From Massilia sp. Root418 (GTDB taxonomy: Bacteria > Pseudomonadota > Gammaproteobacteria > Burkholderiales > Burkholderiaceae_D), in contig NZ_LMEC01000003.1 in NCBI RefSeq assembly GCF_001425265.1, positions 1 through 64,000 on the forward strand: a stretch of DNA of 64,000 nt. Direction: 5' to 3'. Of the stretch, positions 43,526 to 51,009 are shown piece by piece; position 1 is the stretch's first letter; each line of letters starts with the position of its first letter. The notes beneath the pieces were generated by a model. The model ran no database searches. It saw only the letters and a list, made by a program, of their open reading frames with translations, and had not been told where the DNA came from. A program made the translations under genes and the position numbers.

Positions 43526-45103
43526 TCACGCCGTTGAAGCGCGTGGTGCTGGAACCGTGCGACACGGCGCTGACCTGCGACGGCTGGCCCTTGCCGTCGA
43601 AGAAGGAGCCGCCCATGCGCCAGTCGCGCTCGTCGCACATGGCGCTGCACGCGTTCCAGAATTCCTGGGTGTTGGACTGATCTTGCCGTCCTTGATCTCG
43701 TAGTACAGCTGGCCGCCGAACTGGAAGTTGTAGCGCTGCTGGTCGATGGAGAAGGAGCCGCGTCCGGCGATGTAGATGCCCTTCTTCACGTCCTTCACCA
43801 TCTCGTCCGGCGTGAGCGGCTTCTTGCCCGCCTGGAGCGACACGTTGGGCATGCGCTGGAACTGCACGCTGCTCCAGCTGTCCGCGTAGGAGCAGCCGTG
43901 CGATTCCTTTTCGCCGATGATATGGGCCTGGTCGCGCGTGGCCTGATAGTTCACCAGAACGCCGTCCTTGATGATGTCCCAGCGCTTGCACTGCACGCCT
44001 TCGTCGTCGTAGCCCACGGTGGCCAGCGCGCCCGGCGCGGTCTTGTCGGCCACGAAGTTGACCATGTCGGAGCCGTACTTGAATTTCTTCGACTGCCACT
44101 TGTCCAGCGTGGCGAAGCTGGTGCCGGCGTAGTTGGCCTCGTAGCCCAGCACGCGGTCCAGCTCCGTGGCATGGCCGACCGATTCGTGGATGGTGAGGAA
44201 CAGGTGCTCGGGGCTGAGCACCAGGTCGTACTTGCCCGGCTCCACGGTCTTGGCGCTGAGCTTTTCGCGCGCCTGCTTGCCTGCCGCGCGGGCGTCCTCG
44301 ATCAGGTCGTAGCGGTCCTTGTACAGGGTGGTCACGCCGCCCGGCGCGCGGATCCTGTGCTGCGGCTCGGCGTCGAAAAATTCATAGCCCATGCCAGCCG
44401 GCGAGGACAGGCCCTGGCGGGTGCGGAATTTGCCGCTGGCCTTGTCCACTGCGGTGGCGGTGAAGGGCGACCACAGGCGGTGCACGTCCTGGTCGATATA
44501 AGAGCCGTCCGTGGAAGCGAAGTACTTCTGCTGGTTGACCTGGAACAGGGTCGATTGCATGAAGCTGGCGCCGGCGTCCATGCCGGCCTTGTTGGCGGCG
44601 ATCAGCATCTCGGCCTTTTCCTTGATCGGCACCGCGCGCCAGTCCTTCTTGAAGGGCGTGGCCCAGGCCACTTCGCCCACGCCCTTGACGGGCGCCAGCT
44701 GCACCGGCGCGCTTTGCAGGCGCGCGTTGGCCTTGGCGATGGCGACCGCCTGGCGCGCCGCTTCGGCCACCGAGTCCGGCGTCATTACGTTGGTGGAGAC
44801 GAAGCCGTAGGCGCCATTGGCCAGCACCCGCACACCCACGCCGCTGGACTCGGTATTGACGATGTTTTCCACGTTCAGGTCGCGCGTGGTGACGAACTGG
44901 TTCAGGTAGCGGCCGATGCGCACGTCGCAGTAGCTGGCGCCAGCCTTGGTGGCGGTGTTCATGGCGGCGTCGGCGAGCGACTTCCTGAACTGCACCGCCA
45001 TGGGGTTGAGCAGCTCCTCGGCCGCGATCGCGTTGCCGAACACCGGCACCAGCAGGGTGCCGCCGGTGATGGCGCCCACCTTTAAAAATGTACGTCGTTC
45101 CAC
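43526..45103 (-). CDS. TldD-like zinc peptidase with Tat signal, copy 2 (3' end out of frame)
   Basis: A TldD-family metallopeptidase. The GTG start at 45103 has GGAGAG upstream. The N-terminus VERRTFLKVGAITGG is a twin-arginine (RRxFLK) signal with a following AIA cleavage region. The zinc motif HESVGH lies in LTIHESVGHATELDRVLGYE, and the conserved CSYADSWSSVQFQRMPN follows. The last 50 codons as read are out of frame: compared with copy 1, a 28-nt segment is missing after DGKI. In the other frame the normal ending SNTQEFWNAC...NVINTARKIG continues to a stop at 43494. In E. coli TldD a third zinc ligand is near the C-terminus, so the lesion matters if real. An assembly error is equally likely. 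Confidence 0.85.
   Translation of the reverse strand: MERRTFLKVGAITGGTLLVPVFGNAIAAEELLNPMAVQFRKSLADAAMNTATKAGASYCDVRIGRYLNQFVTTRDLNVENIVNTESSGVGVRVLANGAYGFVSTNVMTPDSVAEAARQAVAIAKANARLQSAPVQLAPVKGVGEVAWATPFKKDWRAVPIKEKAEMLIAANKAGMDAGASFMQSTLFQVNQQKYFASTDGSYIDQDVHRLWSPFTATAVDKASGKFRTRQGLSSPAGMGYEFFDAEPQHRIRAPGGVTTLYKDRYDLIEDARAAGKQAREKLSAKTVEPGKYDLVLSPEHLFLTIHESVGHATELDRVLGYEANYAGTSFATLDKWQSKKFKYGSDMVNFVADKTAPGALATVGYDDEGVQCKRWDIIKDGVLVNYQATRDQAHIIGEKESHGCSYADSWSSVQFQRMPNVSLQAGKKPLTPDEMVKDVKKGIYIAGRGSFSIDQQRYNFQFGGQLYYEIKDGKISPTPRNSGTRAAPCATSATGAWAAPSSTARASRRRSAPCRTVPAPRASTA
43582..43679. repeat. 98-bp identical block, copy in tldD 2
   Basis: This stretch is identical base for base to 46665-46762 in the other tldD copy. 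Its right-hand edge is exactly the point where the reading frame of this gene breaks, by a 28-nt deletion relative to the other copy. Confidence 0.9.
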
Positions 45104-45122
45104 AATCTCTCCTGATTCAATT

Positions 45123-45204
45123 GGCGGGTTACGGCTGCGCCTAACCCGCCCTACAGTTCCCACCCGGGGGTTTCGTAGGGCGGGTTAGCGCAGCGTAACC
45201 CGCC
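45123..45204. repeat. REP-like palindrome pair (BIME) between tldE copy 1 and tldD copy 2
   Basis: The same two-unit arrangement as at 42055-42135, here separating the first tldD-tldE pair from the second. The matching position after each tldE suggests the element either travelled with the duplication or was placed twice. Such elements commonly stabilise upstream mRNA. Confidence 0.85.
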
Positions 45205-45211
45205 GGTACCG

Positions 45212-46549
45212 TTACACCGCGTCCGACAGGGACGTGAAGTTGAAGTCCCGCACCTTCATCGCCGGGATCAGCAGCTTGTAGGGCGATTCGTCGCCGCCCA
45301 GTATCACCGGCTTGCCCACTTCTTCAATATTGTTCAGCATTGTGACCGGGCTTTCATTGAAGCGGAAGTTCTTGATGGGGTGCTTGATCTTGCCGTTCTC
45401 GATGTAGAAGGTGCCGTCGCGCGTGAGGCCGGTGAGCAGCAGCGACTGCGGGTCCACCATGCGGATGTACCAGGTGCGCGTCACCAGCACGCCCTTCTTG
45501 GTGTTGGCGATCAGCTCCGCCGTTTCCTTGTTGGTGCCGGCCATGATGAAGTTGCCCGGCGAGCCGACCGCGCGCTTGCCCTGCTTCTGTGCCCAGAAGC
45601 GCGAATAGTCCAGCGCGGCGACCTTGCCGTTCCTGACGATGTCCATGCGTTCGCGCGCCAGCAAACTGCCGCTGTCCCACGGCGTCACGGCGATGTCCTT
45701 GTCCCACGGGTCGGACCAGATGTTGACCTGCTCGTCGAACAGCTTGTCGCCCAGGCGGTTGGCGCCGCCCTTCTTGGACAGGAAGCTGCGGCCCTCGTCG
45801 GCGCTGCGCGCGCTCAGCGCGCTGAACATGTAGGCCAGCAGGTCGGAGGTAGCCGCCGGTTCCAGGATCACCGTGTAGCGGCCCGGTTCCAGCGCCTTGG
45901 CATCCACCGAGCGCAGCGCCTTTTCAATCGCCACGTCGGACGCTTCGCGCGCGTCGAACTTGCTCACGTCGCCGGCGTCGCGCCGCACCCAGCCCGAGCC
46001 CCGCCCGTCCTCGGTGCGCACGGTCAGCGTGAAGTTCACGCCGGTTTCCTCCTGGTGGCCGAACACGCCGTTCGAATTGGCCACTGCCTCGAAAGAGGTG
46101 CTGTCGGTGAAGAAGCCCGCCGCCTGCAGCTTGTTCTTGCGGCTGTTCTCGATGCTGTAGGCCGCCACCTGGGCGCGGAAATCGGGATCGATGGCCGCCG
46201 TGTTCTTGCTGTAGGTGTTGCTGGCCTTGTATTCCTGCTTGCTCACCGCCGGCATGAATTCCGGATTGTCCGGCGCCAGGCGCGCCAGGTCTTCCGCGCG
46301 GCGCACCGCTTTTTCCAGCGACTTGTCGTCGAACTCGTTGATGCTGGCCACGCCCTGCTTCTTGCCGAAGGCCACCGCCACGGTCAGCTGGCTGTCCTCC
46401 ACCAGGCCGGCGGTGGACACGGCGTTGCGCGCGTAACGGATATTGCCGGTGCGGCTGCCGGTCACCTTCACTTCGCACTCATCGCCCCTGGACAGCGACA
46501 GCACTTTGTCGCAGATGCGCTTGGTTTCTTCCTGACTCAAAATCTTCAT
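45212..46549 (-). CDS. TldE/PmbA-family protein, copy 1
   Basis: A 445-residue TldE-type partner without HExxxH. It shares with copy 2 the segments NIRYARNAVSTAGL, SINEFDDKSLEKAVRRAED, DGRGSGWVRRDAGD and GTFYIENGKIKHPIKNFRFN. It starts with MKILSQEETKRICDKVL and has no signal peptide. It follows tldD copy 1 closely, 27 nt after its frame-restored stop at 46577, and is followed by a REP pair and then tldD copy 2. Its expected role is to form a peptidase heterodimer with the adjacent TldD; substrate unknown. Confidence 0.92.
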   Translation of the reverse strand: MKILSQEETKRICDKVLSLSRGDECEVKVTGSRTGNIRYARNAVSTAGLVEDSQLTVAVAFGKKQGVASINEFDDKSLEKAVRRAEDLARLAPDNPEFMPAVSKQEYKASNTYSKNTAAIDPDFRAQVAAYSIENSRKNKLQAAGFFTDSTSFEAVANSNGVFGHQEETGVNFTLTVRTEDGRGSGWVRRDAGDVSKFDAREASDVAIEKALRSVDAKALEPGRYTVILEPAATSDLLAYMFSALSARSADEGRSFLSKKGGANRLGDKLFDEQVNIWSDPWDKDIAVTPWDSGSLLARERMDIVRNGKVAALDYSRFWAQKQGKRAVGSPGNFIMAGTNKETAELIANTKKGVLVTRTWYIRMVDPQSLLLTGLTRDGTFYIENGKIKHPIKNFRFNESPVTMLNNIEEVGKPVILGGDESPYKLLIPAMKVRDFNFTSLSDAV

Positions 46550-46602
46550 GTCGTCGTCCTGATGTTAGCTGAACAATTAACCGATCTTGCGGGCGGTATT
46601 GA

Positions 46603-48213
46603 TCACATTGATGCCGTTGAAGCGCGTGGTGCTGGAACCATGCGAGACCACCGACACCTGGGAAGGCTGGCCCTTGCCGTCGAAGAAGGAGCCGCCCATG
46701 CGCCAGTCGCGCTCGTCGCACATGGCGCTGCACGCGTTCCAGAATTCCTGGGTGTTGGACTGTAGGCCACGTCCTCCAGCGGGCGGGTGATCTTGCCGTC
46801 CTTGATTTCGTAGAACAGCTGGCCGCCGAACTGGAAGTTGTAGCGCTGCTGGTCGATCGAGAAGGAGCCGTCGCCGACGATGTAGATGCCCTTCTTCACA
46901 TCCTTGATCATTTCATCCGGAGTGAGCTTCTTCTTGCCCGCCTCCAGCGACACATTGGGCATGCGCTGGAACTGCACGCTGCTCCAGCTGTCGGCGTAGG
47001 AGCAGCCGTGCGATTCCTTCTCGCCGATGATATGGGCCTGGTCGCGCGTGGCCTGGTAGTTCACCAGCACGCCGTCGCGGATGATGTCCCAGCGCTTGCA
47101 CTTCACGCCTTCGTCGTCGTAGCCGACCGCGCCCAGCGAACCCGGGGTGGTCTTGTCGGCGACGATGTTGACGATGTCCGAGCCGTACTTGAATTTCTTC
47201 GACTGCCACTTGTCCAGCGTGGCGAAGCTGGTGCCGGCGTAGTTGGCTTCGTAGCCGAGCACGCGGTCCAGTTCCGTCGGGTGGCCCACGGATTCATGGA
47301 TGGTGAGCCACATGTGTTCGGGGCTGAGCACCAGGTCGTACTTGCCCGGCTCGACCGACTTGGCGGACAGCTTGGCCCTGGCCTGCTTGCCGGCGTTGCG
47401 GGCATCCTCGATCAGGTCGTAGGAGTTGCGGTACAGGGTGGTGACGCCGCCGGCGGCCTGGAACTTGTCTTCCTTGCGCGCGTCCAGGTATTCATAGCCC
47501 ATGCCGACCGGCGACGAGAGCCCGGAACGCGAGCGGAATTTTCCGCTGGCCTTGTCCACGGCGGTGGCAAAGAACGGCACCCACAGGCGGTGCAGGTCCT
47601 GGTCGATATAGGAGCCGTCGGTGGAGGCGAAGTACTTCTGCTGGTTCACCTGGAACAGCAAGGACTGCATGAAGCTCGCGCCCGCGTCCAGGCCGGCCTT
47701 GTTGCCGGCGATGAGCAGCTCGGCCTTGTCCTTGATCGGCACGGCGCGCCAGTCCTTCTTGTAGGGGGTGGCCCAGGATACGGTGCCGGCCCCTGTCACC
47801 GGCGCCAGTTGCAGCGGTGCGCTTTGCAGCTTGGCGTTGGCCTTGGCGATAGCGACGGCCTGGCGCGCGGCGACGGCCACGCCATCCGGCGACACGTCGT
47901 TGGTGGCGGCGAAGCCGTAGGCGCCGTTGGCGATGACGCGCACGCCCACGCCGGCCGACTCGGTATTGGTGATGTTCTCGACGTTCAGGTCGCGCGTGGT
48001 GAGGAACTGGTTCAGGTAGCGGCCGATGCGCACGTCGCAGTAGCTGGCGCCGGCCTGGGTGGCGGCCGTCATGGCCGTATCGGCCAGCATCTTCTTGAAG
48101 GCGGTGTCCGCCGGCTTGAGCAGCTCTTCGGCCGCGATCGCCCTGCCGTAGGCGGGCAGCAGCATGGTGCCCAGGGCCACGCCACTGATGTTGAGGAATG
48201 CACGTCGTTCCAT
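46603..48213 (-). CDS. TldD-like zinc peptidase with Tat signal, copy 1 (3' end out of frame)
   Basis: First gene of the ten-gene run, directly behind a sigma54 promoter. ATG 48213 has GGAGAG upstream. The N-terminus MERRAFLNISGVALG is a twin-arginine signal, with AIA cleavage near residue 27. The zinc motif HESVGH lies in LTIHESVGHPTELDRVLGYE; RMPN and SHGCSYADSW motifs follow. The final part is out of frame: after PLEDVAY one C is missing, so the normal ending SNTQEFWNAC...NVINTARKIG, which would stop at 46577, is read in another frame. The break is at the edge of a 98-bp block shared with copy 2. TldD proteins are usually cytosolic, so the Tat signal is notable. TldD/TldE process peptides such as microcin B17 in E. 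coli. Confidence 0.87.
   Translation of the reverse strand: MERRAFLNISGVALGTMLLPAYGRAIAAEELLKPADTAFKKMLADTAMTAATQAGASYCDVRIGRYLNQFLTTRDLNVENITNTESAGVGVRVIANGAYGFAATNDVSPDGVAVAARQAVAIAKANAKLQSAPLQLAPVTGAGTVSWATPYKKDWRAVPIKDKAELLIAGNKAGLDAGASFMQSLLFQVNQQKYFASTDGSYIDQDLHRLWVPFFATAVDKASGKFRSRSGLSSPVGMGYEYLDARKEDKFQAAGGVTTLYRNSYDLIEDARNAGKQARAKLSAKSVEPGKYDLVLSPEHMWLTIHESVGHPTELDRVLGYEANYAGTSFATLDKWQSKKFKYGSDIVNIVADKTTPGSLGAVGYDDEGVKCKRWDIIRDGVLVNYQATRDQAHIIGEKESHGCSYADSWSSVQFQRMPNVSLEAGKKKLTPDEMIKDVKKGIYIVGDGSFSIDQQRYNFQFGGQLFYEIKDGKITRPLEDVAYSPTPRNSGTRAAPCATSATGAWAAPSSTARASLPRCRWSRMVPAPRASTASM
46665..46762. repeat. 98-bp identical block, copy in tldD 1
   Basis: Identical to 43582-43679. The single-base loss that shifts the frame of this gene is immediately to its right, where CTGGTAGG would be expected and CTGTAGG is present. 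Confidence 0.9.
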
Positions 48214-48254
48214 AGTCTCTCCAAAAGAACCTTCGCCGGAAAGCACACCATGAC

Positions 48255-48269
48255 GCAAGTTTTGTGCCA
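48255..48269 (-). promoter_or_regulatory. Sigma54 (-24/-12) promoter of the tldD-moxR operon
   Basis: On the minus strand, TGGCACAAAACTTGC matches the sigma54 consensus TGGCAC-N5-TTGC at every defined base, with GG and GC 10 nt apart. Transcription would start near 48243, about 30 nt before the tldD start. Confidence 0.85.
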
Positions 48270-48320
48270 TTGCAAAGATTGCGCGCGCCTCTTGCGGATC
48301 GCTAGCGGCTCGCGGCGGAA

Positions 48321-48390
48321 GTGTCCGCGAGGTGTCCGCGCAAGTGTCCGGCTGGTGTCCGGCCGGTGTCCGGCTGGCCGCGGCGGACAC
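48321..48390. promoter_or_regulatory. Phased GTGTCCG repeats (candidate sigma54 enhancer site)
   Basis: GTGTCCG occurs at 48321, 48332, 48344, 48355 and 48366, a spacing of 11-12 nt, close to one helical turn; an inverted CGGACAC follows at 48384. The cluster lies about 50-120 bp upstream of the sigma54 promoter. The TGTCCG core is shared with the cluster at 18530-18578. Binding by the NtrC-type regulator encoded at 24907 is inferred. The cluster is also upstream of the divergent methyltransferase gene. Confidence 0.72.
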
Positions 48391-48476
48391 TATCGAATCC
48401 GCTTGACCGGCTCCCGAAGTTCCCCGATGATCGGCGCACACGACCGATACGGGTCGTCAACCACCTGGAGACATGC

Positions 48477-49283
48477 ATGAAACAATTCATACTGGGCGCC
48501 GTCATCGCCTGCGGCCTTGCCGCTCCCGCCATCGCCGACGACGCGCTGAAAGCGGCCATCGCCAACCCGGCCCGCACGCCTGCCAACGTGGCGCGCGATC
48601 CGGCCCGCCATCCCTATGAAACGCTGACCTTCTTCGGCATCAAGCCCAACATGACCGTCGTGGAGCTGTCGCCGGGCGGTGGCTGGTACACCGAGATCCT
48701 GGGCCCCTACCTGCGCAAGGACGGCAAGCTGATCGCCGCCGGCGTCACGCCCGGTTCGGCCAGCGAAAACATACGCAAGGCCGCCGCGCGCTTCCAGGAC
48801 AAACTGAACGCCGTGCCCGCGTCGTACGACAAGGTGGTGCTGGGCGCGTTCGAGCCAAGTAATAATGTGTTTACCTACGCCCCCAAGGGCAGTGCGGACA
48901 TGGTGCTCACCTTCCGCAACATCCACAACTGGATCGGCAACGGCGACGCCAGCCTGAAGGCGCTGTTCGCCAGCGTGTACGACACGCTGAAGCCGGGCGG
49001 CGTGTTCGGCGTGGTGGAGCACCGCCTGCCGGCCGCGATGAAGCAGGACGCCAAGGCCAGCACCGGCTACGTGCACGAAGCCTATGTGATCAAGCTGGCC
49101 GAGAGCGCGGGCTTCAAGCTGGCGGCCAGGTCGGAGATCAACGCCAACCCCAAGGACAAGGCCGACCATGAGGAAGGCGTGTGGGCGCTGCCGCCGACCT
49201 ACGCCAACAAGGACAAGGACCGCGCCAAGTACGAAGCCATCGGCGAGAGCGACCGCATGACGCTCAAATTCGTGAAGCCGTAA
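48477..49283 (+). CDS. Exported class I SAM-dependent methyltransferase-like protein
   Basis: A 268-residue protein. A signal peptide (1-21, FILGAVIACGLAAPAIADD) is followed by a methyltransferase fold: VVELSPGGGWYTEILGPYL for the SAM loop, ADMVLTFRNIHNWIG and LKPGGVFGVVEHR. It belongs to a predicted-methyltransferase group (COG4798-like) with an export signal, which is puzzling because SAM is not expected in the periplasm. ATG 48477 has GGAG 7 nt upstream. It is divergent from the tldD operon and shares the TGTCCG-repeat region, but no -24/-12 promoter facing this gene was found. Confidence 0.85.
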   Translation: MKQFILGAVIACGLAAPAIADDALKAAIANPARTPANVARDPARHPYETLTFFGIKPNMTVVELSPGGGWYTEILGPYLRKDGKLIAAGVTPGSASENIRKAAARFQDKLNAVPASYDKVVLGAFEPSNNVFTYAPKGSADMVLTFRNIHNWIGNGDASLKALFASVYDTLKPGGVFGVVEHRLPAAMKQDAKASTGYVHEAYVIKLAESAGFKLAARSEINANPKDKADHEEGVWALPPTYANKDKDRAKYEAIGESDRMTLKFVKP

Positions 49284-49377
49284 GCACCCCCGGCGCCTGC
49301 AAAAGGCGCTGGAGGGATGGACATTTGCTGCACCCCGGTATAAATTGTTAATTCGTTAAATTTACCAAGGGGTACAC

Positions 49378-50106
49378 ATGAAATCATATGGCGCAGAATT
49401 TGTCGGCACCTTCTGGCTGGTGCTGGGCGGCTGCGGCAGCGCGGTGCTGGCGGCGGCCTTCCCGGGCGTCGGCATTGGCTTGCTGGGCGTGTCGCTGGCC
49501 TTCGGGCTGACGGTGCTGACCATGGCCTACGCCATCGGCCACGTCTCCGGCTGCCACCTCAATCCAGCGGTATCGATCGGCCTGTGGGCCGGCGGCCGCT
49601 TCCCGGCCAACAAGCTGCTGCCCTACATCGTGGCGCAGGTGCTGGGCGCCATTGCAGCGGGCGGCGTGCTGTACCTGATCGCCAGCGGCAAGGCGGGCTT
49701 CAGCCTGGCCGGCGGCATGGCTTCCAACGGCTACGGCGAGCATTCGCCGGGCGGCTACTCGCTGACCGCCGCGCTGGTGACCGAAGTGGTGATGACGATG
49801 ATGTTCCTGATCGTGATCCTGGGCGCCACCGACCGCCGCGCACCGGCCGGCTTCGCGCCGCTGCCCATCGGCCTGGCGCTGACCCTGATCCACCTGATCA
49901 GCATCCCGGTCACCAACACCTCGGTCAACCCGGCGCGCAGCACCGGCGTGGGCGTGTTCGTCGGCGACTGGGCGGTGAGCCAGCTGTGGCTGTTCTGGGT
50001 GGCGCCGATCGCAGGCGCCCTGCTGGGTGCGCTGGTGTACCGCCTGATCGCGCAGGAAGAGGTGGCCACGCTGCCGGAAGCCATTACGCCCGCCAAGGCG
50101 GCTTAA
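49378..50106 (+). CDS. aqpZ: Aquaporin Z
   Basis: A 242-residue MIP-family water channel with six membrane helices and both pore motifs: NPAVS in [17 protein letters not shown] and NPARS in [16 protein letters not shown]. The His in LIHLISIPV and the Arg after the second NPA fit the narrow water-selective filter of AqpZ rather than a glycerol facilitator. AAGGGG precedes the ATG. The next gene begins 8 nt after its stop and is probably co-transcribed. Confidence 0.95.
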   Translation: MKSYGAEFVGTFWLVLGGCGSAVLAAAFPGVGIGLLGVSLAFGLTVLTMAYAIGHVSGCHLNPAVSIGLWAGGRFPANKLLPYIVAQVLGAIAAGGVLYLIASGKAGFSLAGGMASNGYGEHSPGGYSLTAALVTEVVMTMMFLIVILGATDRRAPAGFAPLPIGLALTLIHLISIPVTNTSVNPARSTGVGVFVGDWAVSQLWLFWVAPIAGALLGALVYRLIAQEEVATLPEAITPAKAA

Positions 50107-50113
50107 GGACTGC

Positions 50114-50974
50114 ATGCCGTCCGGCCTGCTGATAGGCCTGCTGCTGCAGGCGCTGGCGATGCTGCCGGCGCCGGCGGCAGCGGCGGACCGGCCGGCGGCG
50201 GCATCTCCGGCGAACCACCCGGCGCTGCAGCGCTTCGTGCTGCCCGCCATCTCCACCAGCGCCAAGGAGCATGCCTCCTATTTTCCGCGTCTGCTGCAGC
50301 TCGCGCTGGACAAGACCGTGGCCAGCGACGGCCCGTACGAGCTGGCCTACTACGGCAGGGAACTCACCAGCCTGCGGCGCAACACCGAACTGAAAAACAA
50401 TGGCGTGATCAATGTGATGTGGGACGGCACCGACCGCCGGCGCGAAGCCGAGCTGCTGCCAGTGCGCATTTCGCTGATCAAGGAGCTCAATGATTACCGC
50501 GTATTCCTGATCCGCAGCGAGGACGCGCCCCGCTTCGCGGCGGTGCGCACGCTCGATGAGCTGCGCCGGCTGAAGGCCGGCGCAGGTGCCAACTGGCCGT
50601 CCACCGAGGTGCTGCGCTTTAACGGTCTGCCGGTGGAGACCTCGTCCGGATACGAGTACCTGTTTCCCATGCTGCGCGTGAAGCGCTTCGACTATATGCC
50701 GCGCGGCGTGCAGGAGGCGTGGGCGGAGCTGGAACTGCACCCGGACGAAGGCCTGCAGGTTGAATCGACCATCTTCCTGCACTACCGGGTGCCGTTTTAT
50801 TTCTTCGTCAGCCGCAGCCGGCCGGAGCTGGCGGCGCGCATCGAGCGTGGACTGCGGCTGGCGCAGAAGGACGGCAGTTTCGACCGCCTGTTTAACAGCA
50901 TCCCCGCCTTCCGGCAGGGCATGGCGGAGATTGCGGCGCGCAGGCGACGGGTTTTTGAGCTGACGCTGCCGTAA
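50114..50974 (+). CDS. Periplasmic substrate-binding-like protein (type 2 PBP fold)
   Basis: A 286-residue exported protein. The signal peptide (1-23) is LLIGLLLQALAMLPAPAAAA. The body contains SYFPRLLQLALDKTVASDGP, IKELNDYRVFLIRSEDAPRF and FYFFVSRSRPELAARIERGL, a pattern of solute-binding-protein-like periplasmic proteins without an adjacent transporter. It lies 8 nt after aqpZ. Ligand and partner unknown. A single REP unit follows its stop. Confidence 0.75.
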   Translation: MPSGLLIGLLLQALAMLPAPAAAADRPAAASPANHPALQRFVLPAISTSAKEHASYFPRLLQLALDKTVASDGPYELAYYGRELTSLRRNTELKNNGVINVMWDGTDRRREAELLPVRISLIKELNDYRVFLIRSEDAPRFAAVRTLDELRRLKAGAGANWPSTEVLRFNGLPVETSSGYEYLFPMLRVKRFDYMPRGVQEAWAELELHPDEGLQVESTIFLHYRVPFYFFVSRSRPELAARIERGLRLAQKDGSFDRLFNSIPAFRQGMAEIAARRRRVFELTLP

Positions 50975-50975
50975 T

Positions 50976-51009
50976 GGCGGGTTACGGCCTGCGGCCTAAC
51001 CCGCCCTAC
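50976..51009. repeat. Single REP-like palindrome
   Basis: GGCGGGTTACGGCCTGCGG-CCTAACCCGCC with trailing CTAC. One unit sits between convergent genes and reaches the stop codon of the serine hydrolase. It may serve as a shared 3' hairpin. Confidence 0.8.

Noticed and set aside
43526..46768. Programmed ribosomal frameshift in the tldD genes
   Set aside because: No slippery heptamer or downstream pseudoknot was seen at the junction, and copy 2 lacks 28 nt rather than sharing a common slippery site. Assembly error or mutation is simpler.
48321..48390. Possible CRISPR-like array in the GTGTCCG repeats
   Set aside because: Units are only 7 bp with 4-5 nt between them and no cas genes are present; the helical spacing upstream of a sigma54 promoter fits protein-binding sites.
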